Assembly (NCBI RefSeq): GCF_039645985.1
Contig: NZ_CP147919.1
Span: 1,426,001 to 1,490,000 of the forward strand
Source: Sulfurimonas sp. HSL3-7
Lineage (GTDB): Bacteria > Campylobacterota > Campylobacteria > Campylobacterales > Sulfurimonadaceae
DNA: 64,000 nt
Direction: 5' to 3'
Shown here: in pieces, positions 43,772-52,358 of the stretch
Layout: each line of letters starts with the position of its first letter
How positions within the stretch are numbered: position 1 is the first letter of the stretch
Translations under genes and position numbers: made by a program
Notes under the pieces: model-generated
Seen by the model: the letters and a program-made list of their open reading frames with translations, nothing else
Told to the model about the DNA's origin: nothing
Databases searched by the model: none

Positions 43772-44089
43772 CTACAGGGCACTTCCAAGCACCCATACGG
43801 GTTTTCAGAGCTGCCCTTTAATTTTAAGAGATTATAGACGAATGTCATTAAAAAACTGTTGAATTGGCGGCTCGAGGCATTTTCAACACGGCAAAACTGA
43901 AACAAGAGAACGGCATCTTTACTCCGGATATGTACCGTTGTGTATTCTAAAACGGGGTATGTTAAGACCGAAAAAGCGAGTTTCATACTGAATAGGTTAT
44001 ACTTTTGTCATCAATACAAGCGCGCCGCCAAGAATCCTCTATAGAGTCCATACTGGAACGTTGGCAGTGTCCATAAATCAGGTTATTTT
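43772..44089. other. divergent intergenic region, promoter-like
   Basis: About 318 bp between mobB (minus) and a plus-strand lipoprotein gene. A TATACT box near 43997 may serve the latter. A 74-codon minus-strand frame at 43762-43986 is unconvincing and is not called. Confidence 0.4.
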
Positions 44090-44587
44090 TTGAGACAGTT
44101 CACAACTCTTTTTACTATTTCACTCATCCTCTTCAGCGGGTGCAGCAGCACATCCGAGCGTTACACGCCTTCAACTTCAGAAGAGAAAGTCATGACCAGC
44201 TATAAAAATGTGCGGCTGCTTCGCGACAACAGGAGTCAGACCGTTCTCTCAGCGGTCTTTCTCAATCAGGTCTATCCGAAATACGCAGACGGTTCTGCCC
44301 ATTTTGTGATCGGTTTTTACACCCGTGATAAGAACAGCGCGCTCTGTTTTGACAAGAAAGACGTCTGCGCTGCCGGTGACTACACCCTGGTGCTAAACGG
44401 CGAAAATGCACTTTACTTTGAAGAGTTGGAGATGAACGATCCCTTGCGCGAACTGATGCCGGTCAACATCGGCTGGAACCGCTACTATTACGTGCGCTAC
44501 AAACTGCCTAGCGCTTCGCCTGTTTTGGTGCTCGAAAGCGATCACACTGAGCGGGCTGCAATAACATATCAAAAAGAGCCACAATAG
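44090..44587 (+). CDS. lipoprotein of unknown function (165 aa)
   Basis: The protein starts with TTG and has a lipoprotein signal with lipobox LFSGC (Cys 18), followed by a Ser/Thr-rich linker. The mature part is beta-rich with three Cys, including CFDKKDVCAAGDY. No family is recognised. Its last 80 bp overlap the end of slt on the opposite strand. The frame in the overlap still reads as plausible protein. Confidence 0.75.
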   Translation: MRQFTTLFTISLILFSGCSSTSERYTPSTSEEKVMTSYKNVRLLRDNRSQTVLSAVFLNQVYPKYADGSAHFVIGFYTRDKNSALCFDKKDVCAAGDYTLVLNGENALYFEELEMNDPLRELMPVNIGWNRYYYVRYKLPSASPVLVLESDHTERAAITYQKEPQ

Positions 44588-46160
44588 AGACCTTGTCGCC
44601 CAGTATCTTTTTATAAATCACATAGTTGCTCAACACTTTTTTACCGTATTCGCGGCTCTCAGAATTGGCCATCATCTCCATGCTCATAAAAGGTTCATAT
44701 TTTTCATTTGCAAAACAGTTCTCTTTCGTGATGTAACGTTTTGTGAAACCGATGCCGCCGTTGTAGGCGTAAGCCATAAGTACCGGATGGTAAAGGCTTT
44801 TTTTAAGCCAGTTGATGTGCTTTTTGGCATAGGCGATGTTTTTCTCTGGATTGAACATCTCATCATAAGAGAGACGTTCGTCTTTGAAACTTTTATCAAG
44901 CGCTTTGACCAGAAACGGCATCATCTGCATCAACCCCAGGGCGTATGAACGAGAAAGTGCAGCCGGAATGAAGCGGCTCTCCTGGCGCATCAGGGCATAA
45001 TAGATCGCCTTGTCGTCATTAGAGAGGTCCTGCATGTATCTGTTGTACGGCATAATAAATCCCATCTCTTTGTAATCGGTCGCTTTTTCATAGATAAAGG
45101 AGTAGAGCGGCATCATCTCATCGTTGGCATATTTGGCAGCAAGCTTTTTGAGGTCTTTTTTGGGTGTCTTTTTCACTTCTATAAGCAGCTCATTCCAGAC
45201 AAAAGGGTCGGTCAGATCGGCTTTGGTCGTATTGTTCTCATGCGTCGGCAGATGGGTATAGAAGTTGGTGACCTCTACGCCCAGTTTCTCTTTGGCATAG
45301 AGGGAATACATATTGATGTCCACACTTTTACCCAGCTGCTCAAGGATCTTTCTGTCTTTGGTGACGAGGTACTGCCAAAAGAGCGCTTTGTCTTTGTGCG
45401 AACGGTAGTAGGCCAGTTCATGGACCTTTTTAAGATGCGCCAGAGCGTTCTGCTTCTGTTCATGTTCGAGCGCATTCATTGCCAGGTAAAAGTGCGCTTC
45501 TGAACTCATCTTCGTATCGGCACCGACCTTCAAGAGCTCTTCTTGCAGTTTTGCGTAACGGCTGTCCGTCACCACTAAAACCACGAAACGCTCAAACCCC
45601 CAATGTTTCGGAATCTCCTGCAGGTAGGAAGAGGGGAGCGGCCGATTGAGGTAAGTTTCCCTGAAATTCATGCCGCCGCTTAAAAAGAGATACATAAAGG
45701 TGGAAGGTTTATACTTTCTAAGATCCGTTATACGCTTGGTCTGCAGCAGATCGTCCATCATCTCTATCCACGTATAGGTCCGATTCTCATCGAGCAGACG
45801 GGCCAGACGATTACGCTCCTCTTCACGCATCGCAAATGCTTTGCTCGGAGAGAACGCCATTTTTACGCACGAGATATCATTACTTTTTGACAGTTCCTGC
45901 GTCGACATTGAGAGGCACTCTGCCGTATAGATGACCTCTTCGCGATCTGATTTTTTGGCGTAGGCTTTAAAAAGACGGGTATCAACGTCTCTGAACTGAT
46001 AAAAAGCCTCGTCTGCCTCTGCAGGGGTGATGTCCTGATGCAAAAATCGCCATATCATAAAGTTTTTGGCCAAAGAAGGCGGCTTGTCATGAATGGCATC
46101 GAGCGTCACTTCTGCAAAGAGAGAAAGATTTAAAAGAAGCAGAAGAGAAAAAAAACGCAT
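44508..46160 (-). CDS. slt: soluble lytic murein transglycosylase
   Basis: The protein has a signal peptide (MRFFSLLLLLNLSLFAEV), a long alpha-helical superhelix (about residues 30-370) and a C-terminal SLT domain. Catalytic Glu is in YALMRQESRFIPAALSRSYA, followed by LGLMQMMPFL and AYAYNGGIGFTKRYI. The length of 550 residues fits Slt70-like enzymes of this phylum. It degrades periplasmic peptidoglycan. The start overlaps the yggT stop by 1 bp. It overlaps a lipoprotein gene tail to tail. Confidence 0.92.
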   Translation of the reverse strand: MRFFSLLLLLNLSLFAEVTLDAIHDKPPSLAKNFMIWRFLHQDITPAEADEAFYQFRDVDTRLFKAYAKKSDREEVIYTAECLSMSTQELSKSNDISCVKMAFSPSKAFAMREEERNRLARLLDENRTYTWIEMMDDLLQTKRITDLRKYKPSTFMYLFLSGGMNFRETYLNRPLPSSYLQEIPKHWGFERFVVLVVTDSRYAKLQEELLKVGADTKMSSEAHFYLAMNALEHEQKQNALAHLKKVHELAYYRSHKDKALFWQYLVTKDRKILEQLGKSVDINMYSLYAKEKLGVEVTNFYTHLPTHENNTTKADLTDPFVWNELLIEVKKTPKKDLKKLAAKYANDEMMPLYSFIYEKATDYKEMGFIMPYNRYMQDLSNDDKAIYYALMRQESRFIPAALSRSYALGLMQMMPFLVKALDKSFKDERLSYDEMFNPEKNIAYAKKHINWLKKSLYHPVLMAYAYNGGIGFTKRYITKENCFANEKYEPFMSMEMMANSESREYGKKVLSNYVIYKKILGDKVSIVALFDMLLQPAQCDRFRAPKQAKR

Positions 46161-46456
46161 CAGATCGAGGAGGCCAGGGCATTGAGCAGATTGATCAAAA
46201 TGATATCGATCACCTGCAGTCCGATAATAATGATCAGCGGCGCAAAATCGATGCCGTTGAAGGTCGTCGGCATCAAACGGCGGACCAGATCATAAGCCGG
46301 CTGCGTGATCCGTGTCAAAAACTGCACAATAGGATTGTACGGGTCAGGTCGTACCCACGAAAGCAGTGCCGCGATAATAATGACCCAGATATAGATCGTC
46401 AGCAGCGAGTGGATAATACCGCCGATACCCATGATAATACTGGCCAGCGTACTCAT
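46160..46456 (-). CDS. yggT: YggT/YlmG-family membrane protein
   Basis: The 98-residue protein has two membrane helices and the family signature ALLSWVRPDPYNPIVQFLTRI. Family members affect division-site and membrane organisation in bacteria and plastids. It starts 4 bp inside gltX and its stop overlaps the start of slt. Confidence 0.92.
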   Translation of the reverse strand: MSTLASIIMGIGGIIHSLLTIYIWVIIIAALLSWVRPDPYNPIVQFLTRITQPAYDLVRRLMPTTFNGIDFAPLIIIIGLQVIDIILINLLNALASSI

Positions 46457-47751
46457 TTTACGATCTCCCCAAGGAAGTCTTTGAGATAGACATACAGGTC
46501 AGCGACCTCCGGACCGTGTTCGGCACCGCTTAAAAGCAGTCGAAGTGGTTTAAAGAAGTTTTTGCCCTTGAGGCCGCTCTCTTGCATCAAGTGCTTTTTA
46601 AAATCGTCAAAGCTCTCGAAGTACGGTGCATCGAGAATGACTTTGCGCAAGATCTCCGCCTGTTCCGTAAACTCTTCAGGAATCGACTTCTCTGCGAAAA
46701 TCGCCTCGATCTTAGGACGAAGTTCTTTTAGCGTGCGTGCCTCTTCAAGGAAGATCTTTGCCACTTCACCGATGGCTTCATCAGCAAAACCGACATAGCG
46801 TGAAAGCTCTTTTGCATCCAGCATGCGCAGATGCTGACCGTTGATGAACTTGAGCTTGTCCATATCAAAACGGGCAGGGGCTTTGGAAATACTTGAGAGG
46901 TCGAACCAAGCCAGTGACTCTTTAAGCGTAAAGATCTCCTGCGGTGTCTTATTGCCGAGATGGATCAGGTAGTTGGCAATAGCGGACGGCAGGTAGCCCT
47001 CTTTAAGCAGCCACTTCACCGATGAGGCGTCATCGCGTTTGCTCATCTTTTTGCCTTCATCGTTCAAGATAATTGGAAGGTGGGCATATTCCATCTTTTT
47101 CTCATAACCCAGCGCGTTGCGCACGGCTATCTGTTTTGGCGTGTTACTCATATGGTCTTCACCGCGAATGACCAGGGAGATGTCACCTAACATATCGTCT
47201 ACGGCACAGGCAAAGTTATAGGTCGGGTACTTCTCGGCGCGCATGATGATAAACGCATCGATATCCTCGGGCGCAAAACTGATCTCGCCTTTGATCAGGT
47301 CGTTGACCACAACCGCTTCTTCAGGACGGCGTAGACGGATAGTAAAAGGGTTTTCATTGTCGATCACCAGTTCATGCGGCAGATGTGTACAGGCATCGTC
47401 ATAACGGAAAGGTTTATGGGCTTTTTTGGCGACCTCACGTTTATGTTCTAGCTCTGCCGGGGTACAAAAGCAGTTAAAGGCATGTTTATCCTGCAGCAGC
47501 TGAATCGCCATCATACGGTGATAACGCAAGTGTTCACTCTGATGGATAACATTCGTGTATTCAATCCCGAAAAGTCCAAGGATATCAAGGATTTCTTTGT
47601 CTTTACCCTCAATATTACGCTCTTTGTCGGTATCTTCGATACGTACGAGCAGCTCTTCACCGCGCTGCTTTGCGACAATGTAATTGAAAAGAGCGACGCG
47701 CAGGTTTCCGATGTGCATATCACCGGTTGGACTAGGGGCAAAACGTAACAT
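46453..47751 (-). CDS. gltX: glutamyl-tRNA synthetase
   Basis: The class I signature is APSPTGDMHIGNLRVALFNY at residues 5-24, and KMSKRDDASSV is near residue 229. The length of 432 residues is typical of the bacterial non-zinc form. Campylobacterota usually carry two GltX copies, one acting on tRNA-Gln; which of the two this is cannot be told here. A tRNA-Glu gene lies about 250 bp upstream on the same strand. Confidence 0.94.
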   Translation of the reverse strand: MLRFAPSPTGDMHIGNLRVALFNYIVAKQRGEELLVRIEDTDKERNIEGKDKEILDILGLFGIEYTNVIHQSEHLRYHRMMAIQLLQDKHAFNCFCTPAELEHKREVAKKAHKPFRYDDACTHLPHELVIDNENPFTIRLRRPEEAVVVNDLIKGEISFAPEDIDAFIIMRAEKYPTYNFACAVDDMLGDISLVIRGEDHMSNTPKQIAVRNALGYEKKMEYAHLPIILNDEGKKMSKRDDASSVKWLLKEGYLPSAIANYLIHLGNKTPQEIFTLKESLAWFDLSSISKAPARFDMDKLKFINGQHLRMLDAKELSRYVGFADEAIGEVAKIFLEEARTLKELRPKIEAIFAEKSIPEEFTEQAEILRKVILDAPYFESFDDFKKHLMQESGLKGKNFFKPLRLLLSGAEHGPEVADLYVYLKDFLGEIVK

Positions 47752-48005
47752 AAATTATCCTATTTTTTTAAGCAATTTTAGCGAAATATTCTTAACACAT
47801 ATGTATGTTGCACGCTTTAGCTTGCCAACCGTCCCTTTGGGGATTGTAAATTCTGGAGACATGTTAATACGATTGTGACGATCCATGATTAAGAGTATAA
47901 AAGGTTGGATAGAAGTGCTTAAGATGTCAAGGAATAGATAGCAGGATTATATTGTTTGAACAGCGTGTCGGTTGTAAAAACAAGGATGGTTTTTGATTTT
48001 GAAGA
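47752..48005. other. spacer between tRNA-Glu and gltX
   Basis: About 250 bp, A+T-rich. A TATAAA-like box near 47898 is on the plus strand, but no gene follows there. Nothing else was recognised. Confidence 0.35.
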
Positions 48006-48080
48006 TGGTGACTCCAAGGGGATTCGAACCCCTATGGCAAGGATGAAAACCTTGAATCCTAACCATTAGATGATGGAGCC
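48006..48080 (-). tRNA. tRNA-Glu (UUC anticodon)
   Basis: Read on the minus strand the sequence begins GGCTCCATCATCTAATGG, has the anticodon arm CAAGG-TTTTCAT-CCTTG with anticodon TTC, then the T arm AGGGG-TTCGAAT-CCCCT. The acceptor stem GGCTCCA/TGGAGTC pairs fully with one G-T. The terminal CCA is encoded (48006-48008). It precedes gltX, which encodes its synthetase. Confidence 0.96.
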
Positions 48081-48357
48081 ATTTAGTAAGAATTGCTTCT
48101 TGGCCGGAAGTATACAGATCATATTCTTAAATAATGCTAAAAACGGATGCGCTTTCGCTAAAAAGTACTCGCCAATATTTTCTTACCAATAGATACAGCT
48201 GTATATGATCAAAAATAAAATGAATGGACCGGCTTAAAGTTTATATGATACAACAGATCATTATTGTCAATATGAAAGCGGAATGATTAGGGTTTAAAAA
48301 GGAAGAGAAGAAATGTTTTTGCAGCAGCTCTGCCGAAAGGGCAGAGCACATAAGTGA
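48081..48357. other. A+T-rich spacer without recognised features
   Basis: About 277 bp between the response regulator gene and tRNA-Glu. I see no gene or repeat. Confidence 0.4.
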
Positions 48358-48906
48358 CTATTCGTTATAAAAATCGCGCAGTGCACGAATAATAACGGCA
48401 TTTTTCGAGATGCTTTCTGACTTTGCATTGGCATCTACAAGTTCATAAAGATCAAGCGGTAGCGAGATCGAGAAAGTTTTTGTCTCGACCTTTTTCTTTT
48501 TGGAGATCAACGCCGTCACATTGGTCAAAAGTTCGATTATCTTTTTCGTATCGATCGGTTTTTGAATAAAGCTGTTAACACCGATCTCGATAGTTTCAGA
48601 AATCTTCTGAATATCGTTCGATGCTGAGATCACGATAACGATCTGGTTCGGGTCGATCTCACGAATACGACGTGCAAGCTCGATACCATCCATCTCAGGC
48701 ATGATGATATCGACAAATACGATATCAGGACGAGATTTTGTATACATTTCCAATGCTTCTTTACCGTTGAAGGCGGAACTAACTTCGGAAAAGAAGTTTT
48801 TGAACGTTGAGCTTAAAAGTTCATTTGCAACTTTTTCATCTTCGACAACCATCGCTGTCAGTTTTTTTGTCTGTTCAGTCAACTGAACCAAGTCTACATT
48901 TGCCAT
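48358..48906 (-). CDS. response regulator with C-terminal ribbon-helix-helix-like domain
   Basis: The 182-residue protein has a REC domain (about residues 15-130). The acidic pocket is E22-D23-E24, the phosphoacceptor is D66 in FVDIIMPEMDG, S94 takes the conserved switch position, and K116 is in the IQKP turn. A Lys-rich linker (SKKKKVETK) leads to a 40-residue tail, TFSISLPLDLYELVDANAKS followed by ISKNAVIIRALRDF, which has the strand-helix-helix pattern of CopG/Arc-type DNA-binding proteins. No histidine kinase is adjacent. Output is probably DNA binding. Confidence 0.85.
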   Translation of the reverse strand: MANVDLVQLTEQTKKLTAMVVEDEKVANELLSSTFKNFFSEVSSAFNGKEALEMYTKSRPDIVFVDIIMPEMDGIELARRIREIDPNQIVIVISASNDIQKISETIEIGVNSFIQKPIDTKKIIELLTNVTALISKKKKVETKTFSISLPLDLYELVDANAKSESISKNAVIIRALRDFYNE

Positions 48907-49108
48907 AAGTAACTCTCTTTAGTATATGTTTACATTCTGTTTTTTAACATTTCAGAACGATGGTATCTTTTAACATTGTTTTTTTACGTTGGAATTATAA
49001 AATGTTATTGTTATATTTAACTTTAAAATTTTTATTTAATTCATAATTTTGCTTAATTTAGTACAAAATGAAACTAAAAATACTTCTCTTTGCCTACCGT
49101 CATTCGTA

Positions 49109-49318
49109 TCAATCATACTTTTTAAACTGTTCCAGCCACTCCAGATTATCTTTATTGACATTTTCTTTCTGTCGCAGCAGGGAGTCAATAATGTTTCTAA
49201 GCGTCTCCTCGTCCATAAACGCGAGAAGCGCGGGGTTGATAACAGTCGGGGGCGTCTCACCGTCATAGCTGTTGAGCAAGGTCTCAATATCTTTTATCAG
49301 TTCTTCTTTTGTACTCAT
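49109..49318 (-). CDS. small hypothetical protein downstream of gltA
   Basis: The 69-residue, mostly helical, acidic protein begins MSTKEELIKDIETLLNSYDG and contains NPALLAFMDEETLRNIIDSL. It is adjacent to the gltA stop (start 49318, gltA stop 49319), so it is probably translated from the citrate synthase transcript. I know no function. Confidence 0.75.
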   Translation of the reverse strand: MSTKEELIKDIETLLNSYDGETPPTVINPALLAFMDEETLRNIIDSLLRQKENVNKDNLEWLEQFKKYD

Positions 49319-50587
49319 CTATATAATTTCCTTTATCGGTCCGATGTAGCGTTGACGCGGACGTGCAATTTTCATCTCTTTATCGTGTTTCAACTCCATC
49401 CACTGCGTGATCCATCCTACCGTACGACCGATCACGAAGATGTTGGTAAACATATTTTTTGGAATCTTTAGGGCAGTCAGAATAAGGCCGGAATAAAAAT
49501 CGATATTAGGATAGAGTTTGCGTTCTATAAAATAGCTGTCGTTAAGCGCCACTTCTTCGATTTTTTTGGCAATAGCCAGCAGTTCGCTGTCCACGCCCAG
49601 CTCATCTTTAAGCTCATCGAGCAGTGCCTTCAAGATACGGGCCCTCGGATCAAAGTTCTTGTAGACGCGGTGCCCAAAACCCATCAGCTTGAAGGGATCT
49701 TCCGGATCTTTGGCACGCTGTATAAAATCATCCACATTGTCCAGCGAGCCGATGAACTCCAACTGCGCGATGACCGACTCGTTGGCGCCGCCATGGGCAC
49801 GTCCCCAGAGGGCATTGATACCTGCCGAGATCGCCGCGTAGGGGTGTGCACCGGTCGAAGCAACGCCGCGGACGGTAGAGGTCGAAGCGTTCTGTTCATG
49901 GTCGGCATGAAGTGTAAAGATGGCGTCAAGTGCACGTACTTCGACCTCGGATATTTGCAGGTCCTCTCCCGGATAGGCCCGCATCATATAGAGAAAGTTC
50001 TCGGTAAAGGAGCGTTCGATATCGGGATAGATGAAGGGAATGCCCAGCGAGCGGCGGTAGGTGAAAGCGGCGAGGGTGGGGATCTTGGCGATCAACCTTC
50101 TCGACATCACCTGGTAATCACCGTCGGTTTCGAGTTCTAGATGCTCGTAATGAAAGGTAGAGAGGGCGGATACGGCAGATGCCATCATCGCCATCGGATG
50201 CGCTTTGTCGGGGAAAGAGAAGAAGAGGTTTTTAAGTCCTTCATGGATAAAAGAGCGCTTTCTAATCTCATTGTCAAAGGCGATCAGTTCATTTTGATGA
50301 GGCAAACGCCCTTCAAGCAGAAGAAAACAGACATCAAGATAGCTTTTCCTGTCTGCAAGTTCTTCTATCGCATAACCGCGGTACCGCAGCTCTCCTTTCT
50401 CCCCGTCAATATAAGTGATATCGGAACTGCAGCTTGCGGTAGAGGTAAAACCGGGGTCATAGGTGAACATCCCTGTTTCGGCATATAGTTTACGTATATC
50501 GATCACATCCTGACCCTTGGAAGGGTTCAATATCGGAAACTCATAACGTTTGCCGTCACGGTTGTCGATCAAAGTCACCGTTGCCAT
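49319..50587 (-). CDS. gltA: citrate synthase (hexameric, NADH-sensitive type)
   Basis: Citrate synthase joins acetyl-CoA and oxaloacetate. The start at 50587 gives MATVTLIDNRDGKRYEF with an AAAGGAG site; the frame is open further to 50668. Active-site histidines are in LHADHEQNASTSTVRGVAS (about residues 256-274) and MGFGHRVYKNFDPRA, with the Asp in NVDFYSGLIL-like NIDFYSGLILTAL. Length is 422 residues. Together with oorABC it fits an organism running TCA-cycle reactions, possibly in both directions. Confidence 0.95.
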   Translation of the reverse strand: MATVTLIDNRDGKRYEFPILNPSKGQDVIDIRKLYAETGMFTYDPGFTSTASCSSDITYIDGEKGELRYRGYAIEELADRKSYLDVCFLLLEGRLPHQNELIAFDNEIRKRSFIHEGLKNLFFSFPDKAHPMAMMASAVSALSTFHYEHLELETDGDYQVMSRRLIAKIPTLAAFTYRRSLGIPFIYPDIERSFTENFLYMMRAYPGEDLQISEVEVRALDAIFTLHADHEQNASTSTVRGVASTGAHPYAAISAGINALWGRAHGGANESVIAQLEFIGSLDNVDDFIQRAKDPEDPFKLMGFGHRVYKNFDPRARILKALLDELKDELGVDSELLAIAKKIEEVALNDSYFIERKLYPNIDFYSGLILTALKIPKNMFTNIFVIGRTVGWITQWMELKHDKEMKIARPRQRYIGPIKEII

Positions 50588-50871
50588 TTTCTCTCCTTTT
50601 AATACTTTAACAAGAAACGTTAAAACCTTTCTTGCTTTAGAGCTGCTCTCTATGGTAAAAAATAGCACAGTTAATGTAATAGTGAGCTAAAACAAAAGCG
50701 GTTTACTCAGGAATAAAGCTTGGGCTATCATGCAACATAACATTGCACAAACCCTTGTTCACAATACACTTAATCTGCATCTTATGCTACTATATAAAAG
50801 AGTGTATAGTTACACATAATTTTGATCTGTACGGTTATTTTAATTCAATAAAAGATATCAAAGGAGAGAAG

Positions 50872-51543
50872 ATGGCTGAACGTTTTGAATACATGATTAT
50901 AAACCTTATAAAAGCGGAAGAAGAGGGGTGGGTAATAGCGTATCTTGACGATCTCTACCCAAGAGACACCTATCTGCAGGCTATGATGGACTACCTTGGT
51001 CTTGACGGCTGGGAGCTTGTAAGTACGACACATTCGCACAATGTAAAAAAACAGGAAGAGGAGAGGCTCTATTTTAAACGCCCTTTCAACCGTGTATCAC
51101 AGGAAGAAGAGCTACAAAGACTGATCAACGAGATCGACGTCAACTCCAATACCCATTTTGTGGAGACATCGCTCAGTGGTGATGTCGAAGACGATCAGAT
51201 TATCTTAAAGCAGAAGGTCCTGACACATCTCTATGATTGGTTAAAACGTCACGATTTCGAATGGGGTGAACCGGGAAGCGGGGTACGGGAGAGTCATTAT
51301 CTTAACCGTATAGAAGATGTTACGGATGATCCGTTGTTTCCGGAAAATCACGGCAAGAGCAAAGTATCGACTCGTATCGACATCTTTAAAGAGAGCGATC
51401 GGCTTCGCATCCATCTGAAACGCCGCATCACCGGCAGTTGGCTTGACTTCAGCAAACATGAGTTTCCATACACGCAAGAGGGGCTCAGTCATATACGGAA
51501 AGTTTTGATTATGGAGCATTTCCGTTTAATCGGCAATCAATAA
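50872..51543 (+). CDS. hypothetical protein with DUF4177-like N-terminus
   Basis: From ATG 50872 (AAAGGAGAG site) the protein has 223 residues. The first 60 (FEYMIINLIKAEEEGW to YLGLDGWELVSTTHSH) recall the small DUF4177 fold. The rest contains a polar region with several acidic runs and FDWGEPGSG-like HDFEWGEPGSGVRESHY. I cannot name the C-terminal part. The frame is open to 50743, but that extension is A+T-rich and unlike protein. It is transcribed away from gltA. Confidence 0.7.
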   Translation: MAERFEYMIINLIKAEEEGWVIAYLDDLYPRDTYLQAMMDYLGLDGWELVSTTHSHNVKKQEEERLYFKRPFNRVSQEEELQRLINEIDVNSNTHFVETSLSGDVEDDQIILKQKVLTHLYDWLKRHDFEWGEPGSGVRESHYLNRIEDVTDDPLFPENHGKSKVSTRIDIFKESDRLRIHLKRRITGSWLDFSKHEFPYTQEGLSHIRKVLIMEHFRLIGNQ

Positions 51544-51848
51544 CAGCTGGTACGGTAAGGGTTGATAATATAGTCAACCAATCGTACCATTTCCAAAAAG
51601 ACGGTGCTATGGTTAACATAATGTATATTCTCTTGAATATTATATTTACAACACCGGGCTCCTCCTCCTTTATATACCTCGGTACCGTTTCCAGCCCGCG
51701 AGGAACACCTGTAGTTACTTTCGACTTTACGTATGACTGCTACACGTTCTCGAAACTCATACATTATAAAAACATGACAATGTGCCATATTGATAACAAG
51801 ATAAAATATTTATAGTTAATATATAATATTCAACAACAGGAGTTTATT
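51544..51848. other. 305 bp spacer with hairpin; no gene called
   Basis: After the hairpin at 51548 the sequence contains two overlapping antiparallel open frames (51609-51815 plus, 51537-51788 minus), neither with good start signals. A TATAAT box near 51822 probably serves the next gene. Confidence 0.4.
51548..51589. terminator. two-part hairpin downstream of 50872 gene
   Basis: TGGTACG (51548-51554) pairs with CGTACCA (51583-51589) and, inside it, GGTTGA (51560-51565) pairs with TCAACC (51574-51579). It lies 5 bp after the stop codon. There is no clear T-run, so it could also be a structured RNA 3' end. Confidence 0.45.
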
Positions 51849-52316
51849 ATGTTCCAGACGATGACTCAGATCGGTAAAGAGTACAACATAGATGCCAAGA
51901 CCGTCGGCAAGCTGCTTTACAAACTGAAGATCCGCGATGCCAACCATAGCAAGCAAAAAGGTTTCCCCTATGAACAGGCTATTACCCACGGCATCGCCAA
52001 GGCATTTGAAGGACGGTCTGGAGAGACATACTACCGCTACAACATCGGACCGATTAAAGAGGAGTTTGAAAAGCTGCTCGCCACCCTGCCCGAACAGCCC
52101 ATCTCTGAAGCTTCCCTGGATACAGCCCCTAACCGATTATCAATTAGTATCGAAGGAAAACTCCAGCAGATGCTCTCCGTACTCAACAGTGTGCTTGAAA
52201 GCGGAGAGGTTGAAAAGCTCTACCGCCTCAAAGCCGATATCGCCGATATCTACGCCCTACTTCAGAAAAGCAGCCTTAAATCTGACAAACAGTCAGTGAA
52301 AAAGAGTGTGCAATAG
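51849..52316 (+). CDS. hypothetical protein with HTH-like N-terminus
   Basis: The 155-residue protein begins MFQTMTQIGKEYNIDAKTVG, in which residues 6-28 have the spacing of a helix-turn-helix. The middle is HGIAKAFEGRSGETYYRYN, and the C-terminal third is a predicted coiled coil (LQQMLSVLNSVLESGEVEKL). This could be a small DNA-binding regulator. Strong ribosome-binding site AACAGGAG. Confidence 0.65.
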   Translation: MFQTMTQIGKEYNIDAKTVGKLLYKLKIRDANHSKQKGFPYEQAITHGIAKAFEGRSGETYYRYNIGPIKEEFEKLLATLPEQPISEASLDTAPNRLSISIEGKLQQMLSVLNSVLESGEVEKLYRLKADIADIYALLQKSSLKSDKQSVKKSVQ

Positions 52317-52358
52317 CGCGGGACAAAGGAACAACCCGCAGCACAGGGGTCCTCCTGC

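Noticed and set aside
43762..43986. A 74-codon minus-strand gene next to mobB
   Set aside because: No ribosome-binding site or recognisable sequence; overlaps the mobB start.
51537..51815. Two overlapping antiparallel open frames in the spacer before 51849
   Set aside because: Both short, mutually exclusive, without start signals or family features.
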